From: Paragonimus skrjabini miyazakii
Taxonomy: Eukaryota; Platyhelminthes; Trematoda; Plagiorchiida; Troglotrematidae
DNA length: 64,000 nucleotides
Direction of reading: 5' to 3'
NCBI GenBank assembly: GCA_014338405.1
Contig: JTDE01000185.1
Span: 205,771 to 269,770 of the forward strand
Below are positions 1-10,770 of this stretch, piece after piece. The notes under the pieces were generated by a model, which did no database searches, was not told the DNA's origin, and saw only the letters and a program-made list of their open reading frames with translations. The translations under genes and the position numbers were made by a program. The first letter of the stretch is position 1, and every line of letters begins with the position of its first letter.

Positions 1-3000
1 TCATACAACAGTACTAAATATCTGTTGATGGAAATAAGTTGCAAAATCCGGTTGGACGTTATAGCTCCTAAGGCTCTTTTTCTATGTTACTAAACATTTA
101 TCCAAAGCACACGTTCCGTGAGTCGATTCTCACTGTGACTTGTTTCGACATGTTGAGATCATGCAATATGAATACCAATCCACCGTTCATTAGATTAAGC
201 GATTTATCCATTATCGAGCTTCCAGCTCACTTGTGTAATTTTCACAGGATTCAATCCATGACTTGATATAAGAAGTTGAAAAGGACTAATGATAAACTGA
301 TAATTGTATGTAATGGTAGATTCCCGAAACCAGTACCTTATGAGCTGGTTAGCCTCTGGTTGAAAAAATCATTTAAAGAAACAAGCGATATGGACTCGAG
401 GTGCCGTTTGATTTGTGAATCGTCATTGAACTTACGATGACCAACGATGTGAGGAAAAGGTTGTCTAATGGATTGCGCATTGCTTTTCACACTGGAATCG
501 TCTGTAAGTATACGGACCTCAATTACTTACAAAGCGTGGACACCTTGACTAATGGAATACAGATGAGTAAATTTTGGCGTTAGGTTTGCTACTTATGTGT
601 TTTTTCTTATTGTCACCAGGAACTTATTTTCATCAAATTCATTTGATTGATGTGCAGACATATGTCTTTAAATGAACCTACAACAATAAAGACAACCATC
701 GGTATCGACTGCCACTGTTGCTGCTGCCAATTGGGATAATGAACACAAACCTTTGACAATTCACTATAAGACTACAACAAAATAGAAGAGAAAGAGTGGA
801 ACACGCATAAATCCCAACAGGCTGAGAACAATAACCGGATCTTACATACAAGCACACACGAAAACATCTATCCAAACGTAAGTTATTACAGTCATGAGCT
901 TCGACAAGTGCTAGTTGGAAGAAGCCGTCAGACACCGGCATGTAATTGGTCACAGAAACGCAAATAGTTTTGGAGTCGGCTGTATAGGGACGATAACATG
1001 AGGGGCATGTATAACAAATCGGATCGTCTTGTCTTACAGAGCTAGTGTACGAATAGCATAAGTCACGATACCCTAACGTCCGTAGTTATGGATATGAGGG
1101 TTGCAGTTGTCCAGTGTTGAACATTACAACTTTCGAAATTAGATGAACTTGTCAGTTGATACATTTTGAACGGAAACACCAAAGTCGAATCGTTCTGCTC
1201 TTGAAAAAATACACTATAAACACCAATCTTGTCGGTCGCTCGATGCTCTTTTCCATTGACCTCACACTTAGCGTGACCAGCATACAGATGAACACAAAGT
1301 TAAACATGTATACGTTGCCATTAGGGGCGTTATGCTGATAGTTGCCAAGGGAGTGATCCCACGGGTTCAATATGACCTTGAAAGTCAATACAACAGACGA
1401 TATTAAAAGTATCCAAGTCGATGTCTTCATACTTCTCGAAATATTGTTAATAAAATTAATCTAAGATATACTCTCAATATGGTATATGTGCGATTCAGAG
1501 AACTGTTTTGACGTTCACAGTAGTTAAGTCGCAGTTTACCATTCAACTGAAATCGGAAATTCCACGTTGAGTCGTAAGTCTTCATAGTTCCGTTAAGTTG
1601 AGTTTACAGCTTTTTGACCAAAAAACGTTTGCCGATGAGCAAAACACATGGTGGCTAAATACCTACCTACAATTAAACAGAAGTCATCTTGACAACTGGG
1701 CACAGATCTGTGATCGTACGTGTCGTGGTTATGCGTAGTTAACACTGAGTCACCACAAACTAACGGCAGATTTATGTGTGTACGGATTACCAGCAGTTCA
1801 GAAGATAAATCGGATTTGACTCGCGAGTCAAACAAGCTGACCAATACGCCCCTTATGGACGTCACAGCAGATAATATTGAATCATCATGCCTAACTTTAT
1901 CGTTACACAACAGCGTGTGCCAATACTGTTTGCGAGAATTTGTGCAGAATTACGTGTGTGGTTAGCTAGACAACAACTCGTGACACTTGCTTTGTCAATT
2001 GTTCAAAATGAAATACCATTTTTCAGCAAACAAAAATCAGTGCAACAAGGCCGATGCACATATGTCTAATAGAGCATTTGATGCACTCAACTAAAAAAAC
2101 ATTCCAATCAACCATACAAATCCATTTGCAATGTTGATCACAAATGGTACGCCTACACATCACATTGAGAGAAAATTATAAACAAGATCACAACCTGTGG
2201 TGTTTACATTTTCAGTTTTGTCGTGAATTGAAGTATTTGGAGTTTGAAGGATACATTAAAACTGGCTACTGTTTACGGAAACTTCAGGATTAGATTTATT
2301 TACAATTACACAAAAAAGAATCTCAAACTATTGATTGAAAGAAAGGAATTAAAATCAGACCAGGTTAAGTAAAATGTTAATTGTACAAACAGTTGTATTA
2401 GGTCGCTTTTATCAAGTTTGCACAATTTCATGAAATATACACTATTTATATATGAAACAATTATGAATCAAACGAAGTTCTATTGAAATTGCAAATGTAT
2501 TGTTGAAGTGAAGTGATCACAAAGAAAATGAGCAATGACCAAATTACAAAGCAATTAGCTCAGTTTGTGGACGACGAACCTAAGGCGATCTAGTGTGCTA
2601 ACTTCTTTATCGGCAATTACGAATAGTCAATGCTCCAAAAGTTCGGACTTACACACACGTGAAAAAATTGACTCTATACACATCAGATCGAAAAATTTAC
2701 GAGCACTTTCTCGCTAAACTACAAAACACATTGTCTCATTACGAGTCAACAGGGATTTGGTTGAATGAGAACGGTGATAGAAATGATCGTTGCCGACAAT
2801 TCACAAGACCCGGACAAGCACGGTAAGCAACAGTATTAGAAAGGAAAAAAGGCTGAAACTATGGAGATTAACCCTTAAACAGACACTTCATGATCGATGT
2901 CATGATAAATTGCACGAAAAAAATCTGTATTGGCAATCAGAGCTTGTTCGTTCTCTACCCAAAATAATATTCACCAATCTTTTGCTATTTTCGAAATATT

Positions 3001-3039
3001 CAAATCGTTGAAACAGAGAGTTTTGGTCGGCTAAATCAA
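1..3039. other. Intronic sequence, no gene recognised
   Basis: Only short open frames (60-105 codons) on both strands, with no domain, zinc-binding or catalytic motif I recognise and no convincing splice-bounded coding block. The right part (about 2520-3010) has basic, Lys/Arg-rich frames that could be the decayed upstream part of the Penelope-like element beginning near 3040, but I cannot show homology. It presumably lies in the intron downstream of the last visible INPP5F-like exon, which is on the minus strand. Confidence 0.4.
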
Positions 3040-3735
3040 AAGCGAAACCTCATAGGATGTTTGATGAGCCGGACGTTAAAGATCTGCACCCCTGATACTC
3101 TACAAACTGAGCTAGATTATCTACGAGAAGTGTTCATGTACAATGGCTACCCAATGGGTTTCATTCAGAAGGCAATGCAGGTGGTTGGGTCGAAACTTAA
3201 GTCACCCTTTGTGATAGACAAACGCGTTTATTAGTCTTCCTTTCAAGGGAGATCCCATGGCTGAAGTTATCTCAAGAATGCTCAGAAAGTCAGTCGAAAC
3301 AACCTACCATGCCACTCAACTGTGCGTAAGTTTCCAATCAACACTCGTTATCATGTCACAACTCAAAGACAAACTTCCATGTTCTACAACCACCTGTTGT
3401 GTGTACTCGTGTCGAGCATCATACATTGGTCGTACTACAAGACGACTGTCTGACGGAGTGCGTGAACATCATCCTGCGTCGTTGAACAGTGGTGTGATTA
3501 AAACGGTTTCAAGTACGAGTGCTGCTAATGTGATCCACTCTAATCATTGTGTTAGTTAGAAAGATGCTTTATAGACTGTCTACCGAGTGCTACGGAATCG
3601 GTAAAGAAAACGATGAGATTCTGAATGTTGACTGGTGCCGAGGCCAATAGTATCCGACTGCACAACCCTGACCTCTGCACTCGAATGTTCGTGTGGACAC
3701 TCAATCTCCCCTAGCCCACAATTTGGAACAGTGAT
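3040..3735 (+). mobile_element. Penelope-like element fragment (GIY-YIG end)
   Basis: The 3' part of a Penelope-like retroelement, with the coding frame broken by several frameshifts. At 3110-3170 a frame reads LQTELDYLREVFMYNGYP, the usual linker after the PLE reverse transcriptase. Around 3257-3560 comes the GIY-YIG endonuclease: a Cys-containing strand CCVYSCRASYIGRT, then TTRRLSDGVREHHP and LNSG. Near 3640-3715 a third frame gives IRLHNPDLCTR and a Trp-containing tail. These blocks match, in order, the PLE copy at 55.7-56.2 kb. In PLEs the RT copies RNA onto the target and GIY-YIG nicks DNA. No intact ORF remains, so the copy is dead. A reverse transcriptase core is not visible upstream. 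Confidence 0.75.
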
Positions 3736-4152
3736 TGTGGAACTGGTAACAAATACGTCGTCCAGAACCTCCGTTGACTTTTTTTCTGTTTCAGTCTGGT
3801 TACTGTTTTCATATTTATTGTGTTGTGATTAGTCTCATGATCAAACACAGGAAAAAAGCCTTGGTTGCTATTTCGTCGTTGTCACGACTTCAAGGGACAT
3901 TTCCGAATGAATGAAACAGAAAACATGCTTAAAATCAGGGTTAAGGAGCATGTGCTAAAGTGATAGTGAACAAGTGGGTGAACGAGACAAACCAACAAAG
4001 AAAAGTTGCGTCTTTCACCGCAAGAAGCATCGATGGCATATCACAATGCAAGTAGGAAATTATCGTTTTTCAAATGGAAACCGACAAAATGTAAAGTATG
4101 GGTTAAAAGTGTGAAGTATCGAAGTATATAAAGTACATATATATATAGTGTG

Positions 4153-4184
4153 AAGTAAGAAAAGACTCGCTACTAATCATTCGT
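4153..4184 (+). repeat. Left copy of direct repeat flanking R2-like element
   Basis: A 32-nt segment matching 7039-7070 at 26 of 32 positions without gaps; the shared cores are TAAGAAAAGA and CTAATCATTC. It ends six bases before the first base of the HDV-like ribozyme at 4191. It is best explained as an old, diverged target-site duplication made on insertion of the R2-like element. Confidence 0.6.
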
Positions 4185-4190
4185 TCATTC

Positions 4191-4268
4191 GGTCGGCGCG
4201 CTGAACTACCTCTTCGAGGTGCTGACTGTGTGGACTCGGTTTAAACATTGACTGTCTGAGTGTTCAGC
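4191..4268 (+). ncRNA. HDV-like self-cleaving ribozyme at R2-like 5' end
   Basis: Hand folding gives the nested double pseudoknot of HDV-type ribozymes. P1 is GGTCGGC (4191-4197) with GCTGACT (4221-4227), seven pairs including two G.U. P2 is GCTGAAC (4200-4206) with GTTCAGC (4262-4268), seven Watson-Crick pairs. P3 is ACC (4208-4210) with GGT (4218-4220), enclosing the seven-base loop TCTTCGA, which resembles HDV L3. A weak bulged P4 can form between 4234 and 4255. C4256, followed by TGA, sits where the catalytic C of J4/2 is expected (C-N-R-A). Cleavage would fall before G4191, the element's 5' end. P1.1 is weak. HDV-like ribozymes at R2 5' ends are established; activity here is inferred. 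Confidence 0.8.
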
Positions 4269-4384
4269 AATTCCAGATAAGCCCAACCACTCTACCTGGT
4301 TTGAACGTACTAGTTACATTCGATCAAGACAATGAAATTACCGCCAGCAACTCCGTACAGACATCCGCTAGTACACAGAATAGG

Positions 4385-4605
4385 CCAGCGGAGTACACCT
4401 GTTCAGAATGTGGCCAGATTTGCAAATCGAACGCTGGCTTGTCGGCGTCGACGCAGAAATGGTCCAGAGCAGGAAGTGGACATCCAGCTTGCCACCGTTT
4501 TTGAATGCGCTAACTGTGACCGCAGCTTTCTCACCACAATTGGTCTCAGTCAACGCAGAAGTCTTGCACATCCCGTCGAACGCAATCGTGACAAACTCAT
4601 GTTCA
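4385..4605 (+). pseudogene. R2-like N-terminal zinc-finger remnants
   Basis: Two C2H2-type finger remnants typical of the N-terminus of R2/NeSL-like proteins, where they bind target DNA. The first (near 4394-4480) reads YTCSECGQICKSNAGL and has both cysteines but no clear histidine pair. The second (near 4501-4590) reads FECANCDRSFLTTIGLSQ followed by RRSLAHPVE; its first His position appears to be Arg. They lie in different reading frames, so a frameshift separates them around 4480-4505. Downstream to about 5040 no frame is readable. Confidence 0.7.
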
Positions 4606-5069
4606 CGAAAACCGCCGGATCAAATTGGTCTCAGCAAAAATCGGCTTCCCTTGTCACCTGTGCCGATGCATTGGCTCCGTCGTGCCCCACTGGATGCGAG
4701 CTTCATCATTGCATCCTGTCACATTACCCATGTCGTACTTTGGTAAGTATTCGGACGCGTCTGCATGCGCCAAACTGGTGAAGGAACACTGTCTCAGTTG
4801 CTGATCCAACCACCGTCTCGCAGACTAACAAGACATCAGATATTGGGTCCCAAGCTGCGAGTCGTTTCCCTTTTCGATCCAAACAGCGACTACCCAACTG
4901 GAGTCCAATAGGGATGCTTTCCTACACAGCAATGTGTTACGAGCTATTGTCCGCGGTCTCCAGGCAGGCATTTTCACAACGGCACAAGCTAAATCGCTGC
5001 TGAACATGCACGCCTCACAAGGTTTTTTCGCACATTTGGCGATTGGATATACGATGACGTGTTCGCGTT

Positions 5070-5935
5070 AACGTGGGAACCCACGCGGCCAGGAAGCAGA
5101 TACGGACAGCTAACCATGCAGCGATTCAAACGCTGTACCAGCAGCATAATAAAGATGCTGCGTTTGCAGTTTTGTTTTCTGAAAACTGGAGAACTGCCTA
5201 TAAGATGAACTGCCGCCCCCCAAATAATTCCAACGAATACTGGTCTGAGGCATTATCAGCTCATCTGCACATTGATGAGCGAACATCTCCGGCTGAAGAT
5301 CAACACGCACAAGACTAAGCTCATGAGCATCCGCGGTGACCATAAACACAACGCAACCGCTATCTTTAACGAGTCTATTCAATTCGATCCGGACATTATC
5401 CACTCACTAAGCGCCTCTGATACGGTGACCTCTCTCGGCATCCCGTTCACCTGGAAGGGTAAAGCATTCACGAATCACCGTCTGCAGCTTCGTACAATGC
5501 CAGATGAAACCACCAAAGCGCCTTTGAAGCCACATCAACGCCTAGAACTCCAAGACAACACCTGATCCCGAAGATGAATCACTCCTTAGTATTGAGCCGA
5601 ATCCACCGTAACACGCTCGGAACCATGGACTGTACAATTCGCCAGTTTGTTTGACAGTGGCTCCACCTTTCTGAAGATACACCAACAAACTACATTTACA
5701 CCGCAATTCGTTAGAGCGGTCTGGGCATCCCGAGTTTGTGCACCACTGTTTCCATCTCGAGCAAATCTCGGGTGGAGAGATTGCTCTGCAGTCAACGTCC
5801 AGTTCTGCGGAATGTGGTCACAGCTAATTCGCTTGGCCCTATCTTGAGGGAAGCGAACGTCCCGGTACACATCCAGGGTGCAGTGGTGACGAACAAGGTG
5901 GAAGTCCACGCAGCGTGAATGGATAAAGTCTATAA
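5070..5935 (+). pseudogene. R2-like reverse transcriptase C-terminal and thumb remnant
   Basis: Near 5073-5190 is a basic helix-like segment (KQIRTANHAAIQTLYQQHNK) like that preceding the RT in R2 proteins. From about 5280 the sequence jumps to the end of the RT palm: LRLKINTHKTKLMSIRG, then LSASDTVTSLGIPFTWKGK, then APLKPHQRLE. From 5562 a second frame gives HSLVLSRIHRNTLGTMD and IRQFV, and near 5725 SGLGIPSLCTT, all characteristic of the R2-type thumb. The palm with the YxDD active site is absent, so an internal deletion has removed the RT core. At least two frameshifts and several stops remain. It cannot encode an active enzyme. Confidence 0.75.
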
Positions 5936-6090
5936 TTCACTAGACGGCCGTCGTCTCCACTCTCTAATCGTTGGCTGTTCAATACAGAACGCAGCCCCCC
6001 CCCCAGAATCTCTGTTCGTGCCATCCAGCTCAGATATAATCTCTTGCAGAATAAGGTTCGAAATTCACGGGGTGGTCGAAATGACCAGTC

Positions 6091-6480
6091 TGTCGTGGCA
6101 ACTGCGGCCAACCGGAAAGCTACGTTCATATTCTGCAATCATGCTGGATCACTCATGACGTGCGTTGTGATCGACACAACCGCGTAGTCAAAGACCTGAC
6201 GAAACGACTGTGAAACTTGGGCTATACAGTCTTCGGGGAGCTGCGAGCACCAGCAGCGAGCATTTTCATCAAACTCGATGTGGTCGCGGTTGTTGACGGC
6301 GCTGCTGTGATTCATGACGTCAGTATAGTGGATGATTACCGAGGCCAACTTGCTTAGACGAACAAGGTCGTGAAGTACAGAACCGACTCTCATAATGCCG
6401 CCATTCAATCGGTCCTCCACACTATGGGCTGTGATGTGAACTCTGTTTCTCAAGCACCTGTGGTCATCTCTTTTCGCGGT
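6091..6480 (+). pseudogene. R2-like CCHC knuckle and restriction-like endonuclease remnant
   Basis: In one frame from 6091 the sequence reads CRGNCGQPESYVHILQSC, an exact C-x3-C-x7-H-x4-C knuckle. It is followed by THDVRCDRHNRVVKDL (the conserved RHN motif, codons 6172-6180). The endonuclease centre is near 6268-6320: IKLDVVAVVD, then AAVIHDVSIVDDYRG. Active R2-type enzymes usually have K-P-D here; this copy has L-D, with the Asp codon at 6277-6279. In-frame stops occur at 6211 and 6355, and a frameshift just upstream of 6091 joins it to the preceding SRGGRND frame. In R2 elements this domain nicks the target strand. The domain is well preserved apart from the stops, so decay is moderate. Confidence 0.8.
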
Positions 6481-7038
6481 GTTATATTTCCCTCCTCATG
6501 TAGTACTATTCTCTGACTGGTACTGCCCTCCTACGCAGTCGCGGATTTATGTATATTGACTGTTCTAGTTTTTTTAAAAACCTACCACACATTTAAGCGG
6601 TGAACCTGGCGTTAGCTGTTGCCATCTCTCTGATAGTTGTCTCACTATGAAGGACACTTTTCTGTCTCGATGCGTGAACCTTGACTGTGATAATAACCCT
6701 GTGTCTTGAAGAGCTTTGATTTTGTGAGACTGACCGTTTACCTTGTTTTCTTCCTGCATAATTTTGTTCGTGTAATTTTTTTCCTTTTCTAAAATCCGTT
6801 TGTTACATACCGAACAAGTAACTTTTCAGTTGGTGACTGGATTACTAACGCTTGCTACTCTTGTGAGAGGACTTGTCAACTGTTCAGTGTTGCTAACTAT
6901 GGAGCGCTTCACATATGACAGACAGCCTGTTTCACATTCACCTTTTTACATATCTGTTGCTCAATTCTGATATCACCGTTTGTTCTTCCCATGAACGAAT
7001 ATGTGTATATTGCTCTTCAAAATAAACGATATGTAAAG

Positions 7039-7070
7039 AAATAAGAAAAGATCCACTGCTAATCATTCCT
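7039..7070 (+). repeat. Right copy of direct repeat flanking R2-like element
   Basis: Partner of 4153-4184 (26 of 32 identical). It follows an A-rich stretch (AATAAACGATATGTAAAG), which would be the element's 3' end. A decayed RTE 3' end begins about 15 bases further on. Confidence 0.6.
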
Positions 7071-7084
7071 ACCAGCTACTTGCC

Positions 7085-8570
7085 TAATTAGAAAGTACTA
7101 TGGGTCTAGCTACCACCTGCTGAAAAAGTGTCACGGAATATTCTGGAAGGAAAAACGGACAAAACGGGGCTAAATAGAAGTGCTGTGGATACATACACAC
7201 CAGTTACTGTGACATGCTTCCCTTTCGGATAATGTACCAAGCAAGCGCTTTGAATGATCTCGAGGTATCGGGAAGATGACGCCTACTCATTTTATTCAAT
7301 GAAACTGTTGAAGTCTTCATATTCCGTGATCGTATCGTTGCCTACTCACAACGCGATTTCACCTACCTACTGGTGGCCTCAGTATATAATGCCCCGTGCG
7401 GCAGATACTTAGTCTACATGCAGAGTACGTGATCCAATCGTTGTAGATTGTGTTGCCTGACTAGTTGACCAACTGATCGCGCATCCCAAACATGCTGACG
7501 AACAGCCGCATTGTTCGCACGACCAATCTAAATGTGTTCTAACAAGCAGAAACAACACACACAAACTCGATGTAGCCCACTTTTCAGTTATAACCAAGCT
7601 TCATTTCAATACCACCGATGACGCAGGTTGGTGAAGGCAGCACGTGCCTTTGCCATCCCGGTTGATATCTCATCAGGAACATTACAAGCCCACAGTCTTA
7701 AGTGGGCTGGCTGTAATGAGGAACGCAAGAACGGAAATACCTCGACCCTGAACCGAAAATGTGAAAGTAAAAAAATGCACTCTATACAGAGCAGCTTGCT
7801 CATTCACTGTATACAGTATGATCTACATACCATCGATATAGGGACTAATCAAGACAGCATCATCCGAACACCGTATGTTAGTCGGTTTAGCATCCAAAAG
7901 ATGTCCAACAAAAACCGCAATGCAATGTAGCACCACTTCTTCTGAAATATCGTCCATGACAAAATTGAACAGAGATATCAGGCACCCCTGCTAAACATCA
8001 TTAGAAGTGATGAACATCCGAGACAGTTGTCCATGAGGCCTCACTTTACTTGCAGATTGAGTACACAACAGAATCACGTGCTTCTCTGAAACCCTTTTGC
8101 GAAGTAGTCAGTTCCAGAAAACTTTTAGGTCTAAAAAGAATGTGAACATGGGCTACCTGTGAGAGTGTTGATGCCCCAAGATCTGTGCAGTCAAAAAAGA
8201 GGTCGATGTAACATCAAAACCGGATCATAATCCTGACAGCTGTCCACGTGTTTGACTTTCCATGAGTTTGTTGAGTCGACGTACCGTAAGGCTAGTGAGT
8301 AACTCAGGCACATGAGATACCTGACTAATGTCACCGTAGCTATTCGGTAGACTTCGGGCCTTCTTTTAAAAGCGGGAATAACTGTTGATAAGCAAAACCC
8401 AGAAGGTAGATCTTCAGTTTTTCAAACAATCTGAAGGAGTTTTGTTGTCTCTGGTATTAACCTTTCCTCACCACCTTTGAAAAGACAAGGACAGATCTAG
8501 TCTAGGAGCCGTGTTACGCTTCAATAATTTCTGTTTCGGGCAGAGAACCGTCTGGAATGGAATGACTGAC
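7085..8570 (-). mobile_element. Decayed RTE non-LTR element, 5' truncated
   Basis: Reading the minus strand, this copy follows the nested RTE-A element of 61-62.8 kb almost block by block. It has a 3' UTR (7090-7160, shared GGAATATTCTGGAAG-type segment), the C-terminal region (7380-7510, with the ACGTGATC / GATCGCGCATCCC landmarks), the thumb near 7600-7690, the GACAGTTGTCCATG stretch near 8015-8030, and the region upstream of the RT core at 8450-8560 (GCCGTGTTACGCTTCAATAA). No frame longer than about 65 codons survives. It is much older than the other RTE copies. No trinucleotide tail is left. Confidence 0.75.
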
Positions 8571-10127
8571 CAATCGAGTCCCACCGTTTATATGGTCAGG
8601 TTGAGGCCAGCCGAACTGTTCCTCACACTGTTCAGTCAACCTGTCAAGTCAGCGTAATTAGCTGGCGATGAGAGAACCAGCTTTTCCACACACAGTTTCA
8701 CTTACGTTGACGCGACAGTCAGCACAACCGTGAATCATGGAAGATAGTGTTTTATTATTTCCAGATTTAAAAAAATTCGTTCCGTCTCTTTAGATTGTTC
8801 ACCCAAATGATACTTACGGAGTTTTCGCAAGCCTTCAGTCAGCTTGTGCTTACCTTCCCGACGGTCGTCTGGGCCAAACAGAATCGAGAAACATACATTC
8901 ACAAGGTTTATCGAAGTTACAAGAATCCAGTTCTGTCGCAACTGCACAGCTACCCCTGAACATACTTCTTCATGGAAAGCTTTCATGACTGCTGCAATTT
9001 GCTCTCAACGTTCGTTAGGTTTTACCACCTGACATGAATCGGGTAAGTTATCCGGCACTACCTCCTGACAATCGTTCTTTACACTCAACTCGCTTGAATG
9101 CCAGTTAAGTTACTTGCATTTACAAGTGTAGAAGCTTCGAACAAGTGGAAACAAAGGGGACATGCACAACAGCTCAAAAAGACGAAACGGACGTTACCAA
9201 AGTGGTACCACCTGTAATTGATTGCTACATGACAAATTTGGGTCAATGGCTGAGATGCGTAACGTAGTCTCTTGTAACGTAATACTGCTTTCTGTGTTAA
9301 AATGCGCTACTCCAAATATACAGACTGAGAGGTGCACACACTTGCAACAGTCTTTCACCATCGTCAGCGCGTTGAGCCCGAATACCAAACCAACCACGCA
9401 GTCGACTCTCCTCCGTAGAAAGACGGACAAGTTGAGTATTTAAATATCCAACTAGTATGATGCTGTCCGTGTGTAAAGCCTACTTCAGTGGGGCGAGGTG
9501 GGTGTTGGAGAACAAATTCCTGGCAGCACATGGATGACTGTTTTCAAAGCGTAAACTAATATAATGAATACACAACACTATTCTGATCTGCGTTGACAGA
9601 CATTAACCGATGTACTGTGGATGATCAAATCGGGAAAGTACTGCTCTGTTTGGAAACTCGGTGCAATCGATTCAGTTTGATCACAAGATTCAGATTCAGT
9701 CTCACCAGGCATCGAAGGAGAAACATATACATCGACAGTCACTTACAGATGAGCGCAAGTGAATAACGGTGACAGCATCATAAGTTCATGCTTCGGAAAA
9801 CAGCACAAATCAAACTGTAGGCGTGAATAAGCACTTTCCAAAACAGCTTGTTGACTAACTTATCGAAGGATGCAGACGTTAAAAGCGCCAGTGCTTGTTA
9901 GATGCCTTGACCTTAGGAAATAACTACTTCCCAAGGTGGGAGAAAGCCAAAAACATTCCCGACAGAATGAAAAGAAGTGGCAATGAGTGTGTAACGCCAG
10001 TGTTTACAGAATGATCATTTTCGATATCACTCGGTAGTTTATACCGTGAAAAGTGGTTGACTTAAGGGACTCCATTCTGCGTCCCTGAAACTTTTAAACT
10101 CTGGTTAGAATAATTATCTACAAGTTA
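8571..10127. other. Intronic sequence, nothing recognised
   Basis: Short open frames only (up to 83 codons, minus strand 8735-8986), with no recognised motif or splice-bounded coding. No tandem repeat or ribozyme core seen. Confidence 0.4.
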
Positions 10128-10395
10128 GACATCATTCACAATTGACCGCAGCCGTCGTATTCAGATAGATTTTAAAGCTAGTCTGTTTCAATAACAAGCA
10201 CTAGACTCGAGTTTCGCTCATGTTAAAGCTCGTCAGTAGTACATAGCTTTGCTATGGCCGGGATTAGAACTCGGGTTAGGCTTTCATGAGGCAACTGTGT
10301 TAACCACTGTGCCAGTGACCTCACACTAGGCGCGACCGGATTATTGTATGCAAACGCTCAGTTACGTCCGCTCGTCAGCAATGCTCAGGTCGCTC
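10128..10395 (-). mobile_element. SINE-like tRNA-derived repeat with hammerhead, copy 1
   Basis: On the minus strand it has a tRNA-like head with an A-box-like CACTGGCACAGTGG, a B-box-like GAGTTCTAATCCC, then a hammerhead ribozyme and a short tail ending near 10128. Related copies are at 10600-10770 (+), 22362-22590 (-), 22600-22796 (+) and, more distantly, 59255-59430 (+). The layout (Pol III-type promoter plus hammerhead, about 200-270 bp, no ORF) resembles the schistosome Sm-alpha family, which is the best known precedent. Ends are approximate. Confidence 0.75.
10198..10242 (-). ncRNA. Type I hammerhead ribozyme in SINE copy 1
   Basis: Read on the minus strand, all conserved hammerhead parts are present. 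CTGACGA (10236-10230) is the C3-A9 core; position 7 is free in the consensus. Stem II is GCTT...GAGC (10229-10216), four pairs with a terminal U.G. GAAA (10215-10212) follows. Stem III is very short (A15.1-U16.1, C-G, and possibly U-A). GTC is the cleavage triplet, with C17 at 10204. Stem I pairs GTACTA (10242-10237) with TAGTGC (10203-10198), six pairs with one G.U. Minimal stem III and an open stem I are typical of retroelement hammerheads. Folding is mine; cleavage is inferred. Confidence 0.85.
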
Positions 10396-10599
10396 GATCT
10401 TCTCGGGGAGGGACACAGTAATTGTTCTGTTGACTCCGGTCGACAACCTCACGATTAGGACTTCCTAGACAACTCGACGTCTTAAAATTCATTAAAACTG
10501 CAAAACTACTTTTGATTACCGGTGAGTAGTCCGAGGATTGACTGATTTAAAGTTAAACATCACTATCAATCGAAAGTGATTGACCAGTTGCATACGATG

Positions 10600-10770
10600 A
10601 CTCGGTCGTGCCTAATGTGGGGTCAGTGGTGCAGTGGTTGGCACGGTTGCTTCATGAAAGCCTGGCCGGACTTCTAATCCCAACTGACAAGCTCTAACAT
10701 AGGTGAAACTCGAATCTGCTCGTTTTCGAAAGAGGCTGGCCTCAATGTCTATCCGAATTCGAAGACTGAT
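10600..10770 (+). mobile_element. SINE-like tRNA-derived repeat with hammerhead, copy 3
   Basis: Plus-strand copy: A-box-like TGGTGCAGTGGTTGG at 10627-10641, B-box-like ACTTCTAATCCC near 10671-10682, then a mutated hammerhead and a tail ending near GTGATTGATG. It faces copy 1 head-to-head, about 205 bp apart. Confidence 0.7.
10678..10722 (+). ncRNA. Mutated hammerhead in SINE copy 3
   Basis: CTGACAA (10684-10690) has A in place of the invariant G8. GAAA is at 10704-10707 and the cleavage triplet region reads ATC (10714-10716). Stem I pairing is largely lost. It is homologous to the hammerhead of copy 1 but probably inactive, because G8 is catalytically essential. Confidence 0.65.

Larger units (their letters stand above)
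4191..7038 (+). mobile_element. R2-like (RLE-type) non-LTR retrotransposon, decayed
   Basis: A non-LTR element of the restriction-like-endonuclease group. In order it has a 5' HDV-like ribozyme (4191-4268), C2H2 zinc-finger remnants (about 4390-4600), the C-terminal side of a reverse transcriptase plus thumb (about 5270-5720), a CCHC knuckle and endonuclease (6091-6440), and an uncoded 3' tail to about 7038. It is flanked by a 26/32 direct repeat. The length of about 2.85 kb is short for the family (R2 elements are typically 3.5 kb or more), because the RT catalytic core is missing. Frameshifts, stops and a C10 run at 5995-6004 disrupt the frame. R2-type elements insert by target-primed reverse transcription. 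Classical R2 targets 28S rRNA genes; this copy lies in unrelated intronic DNA. Confidence 0.8.
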
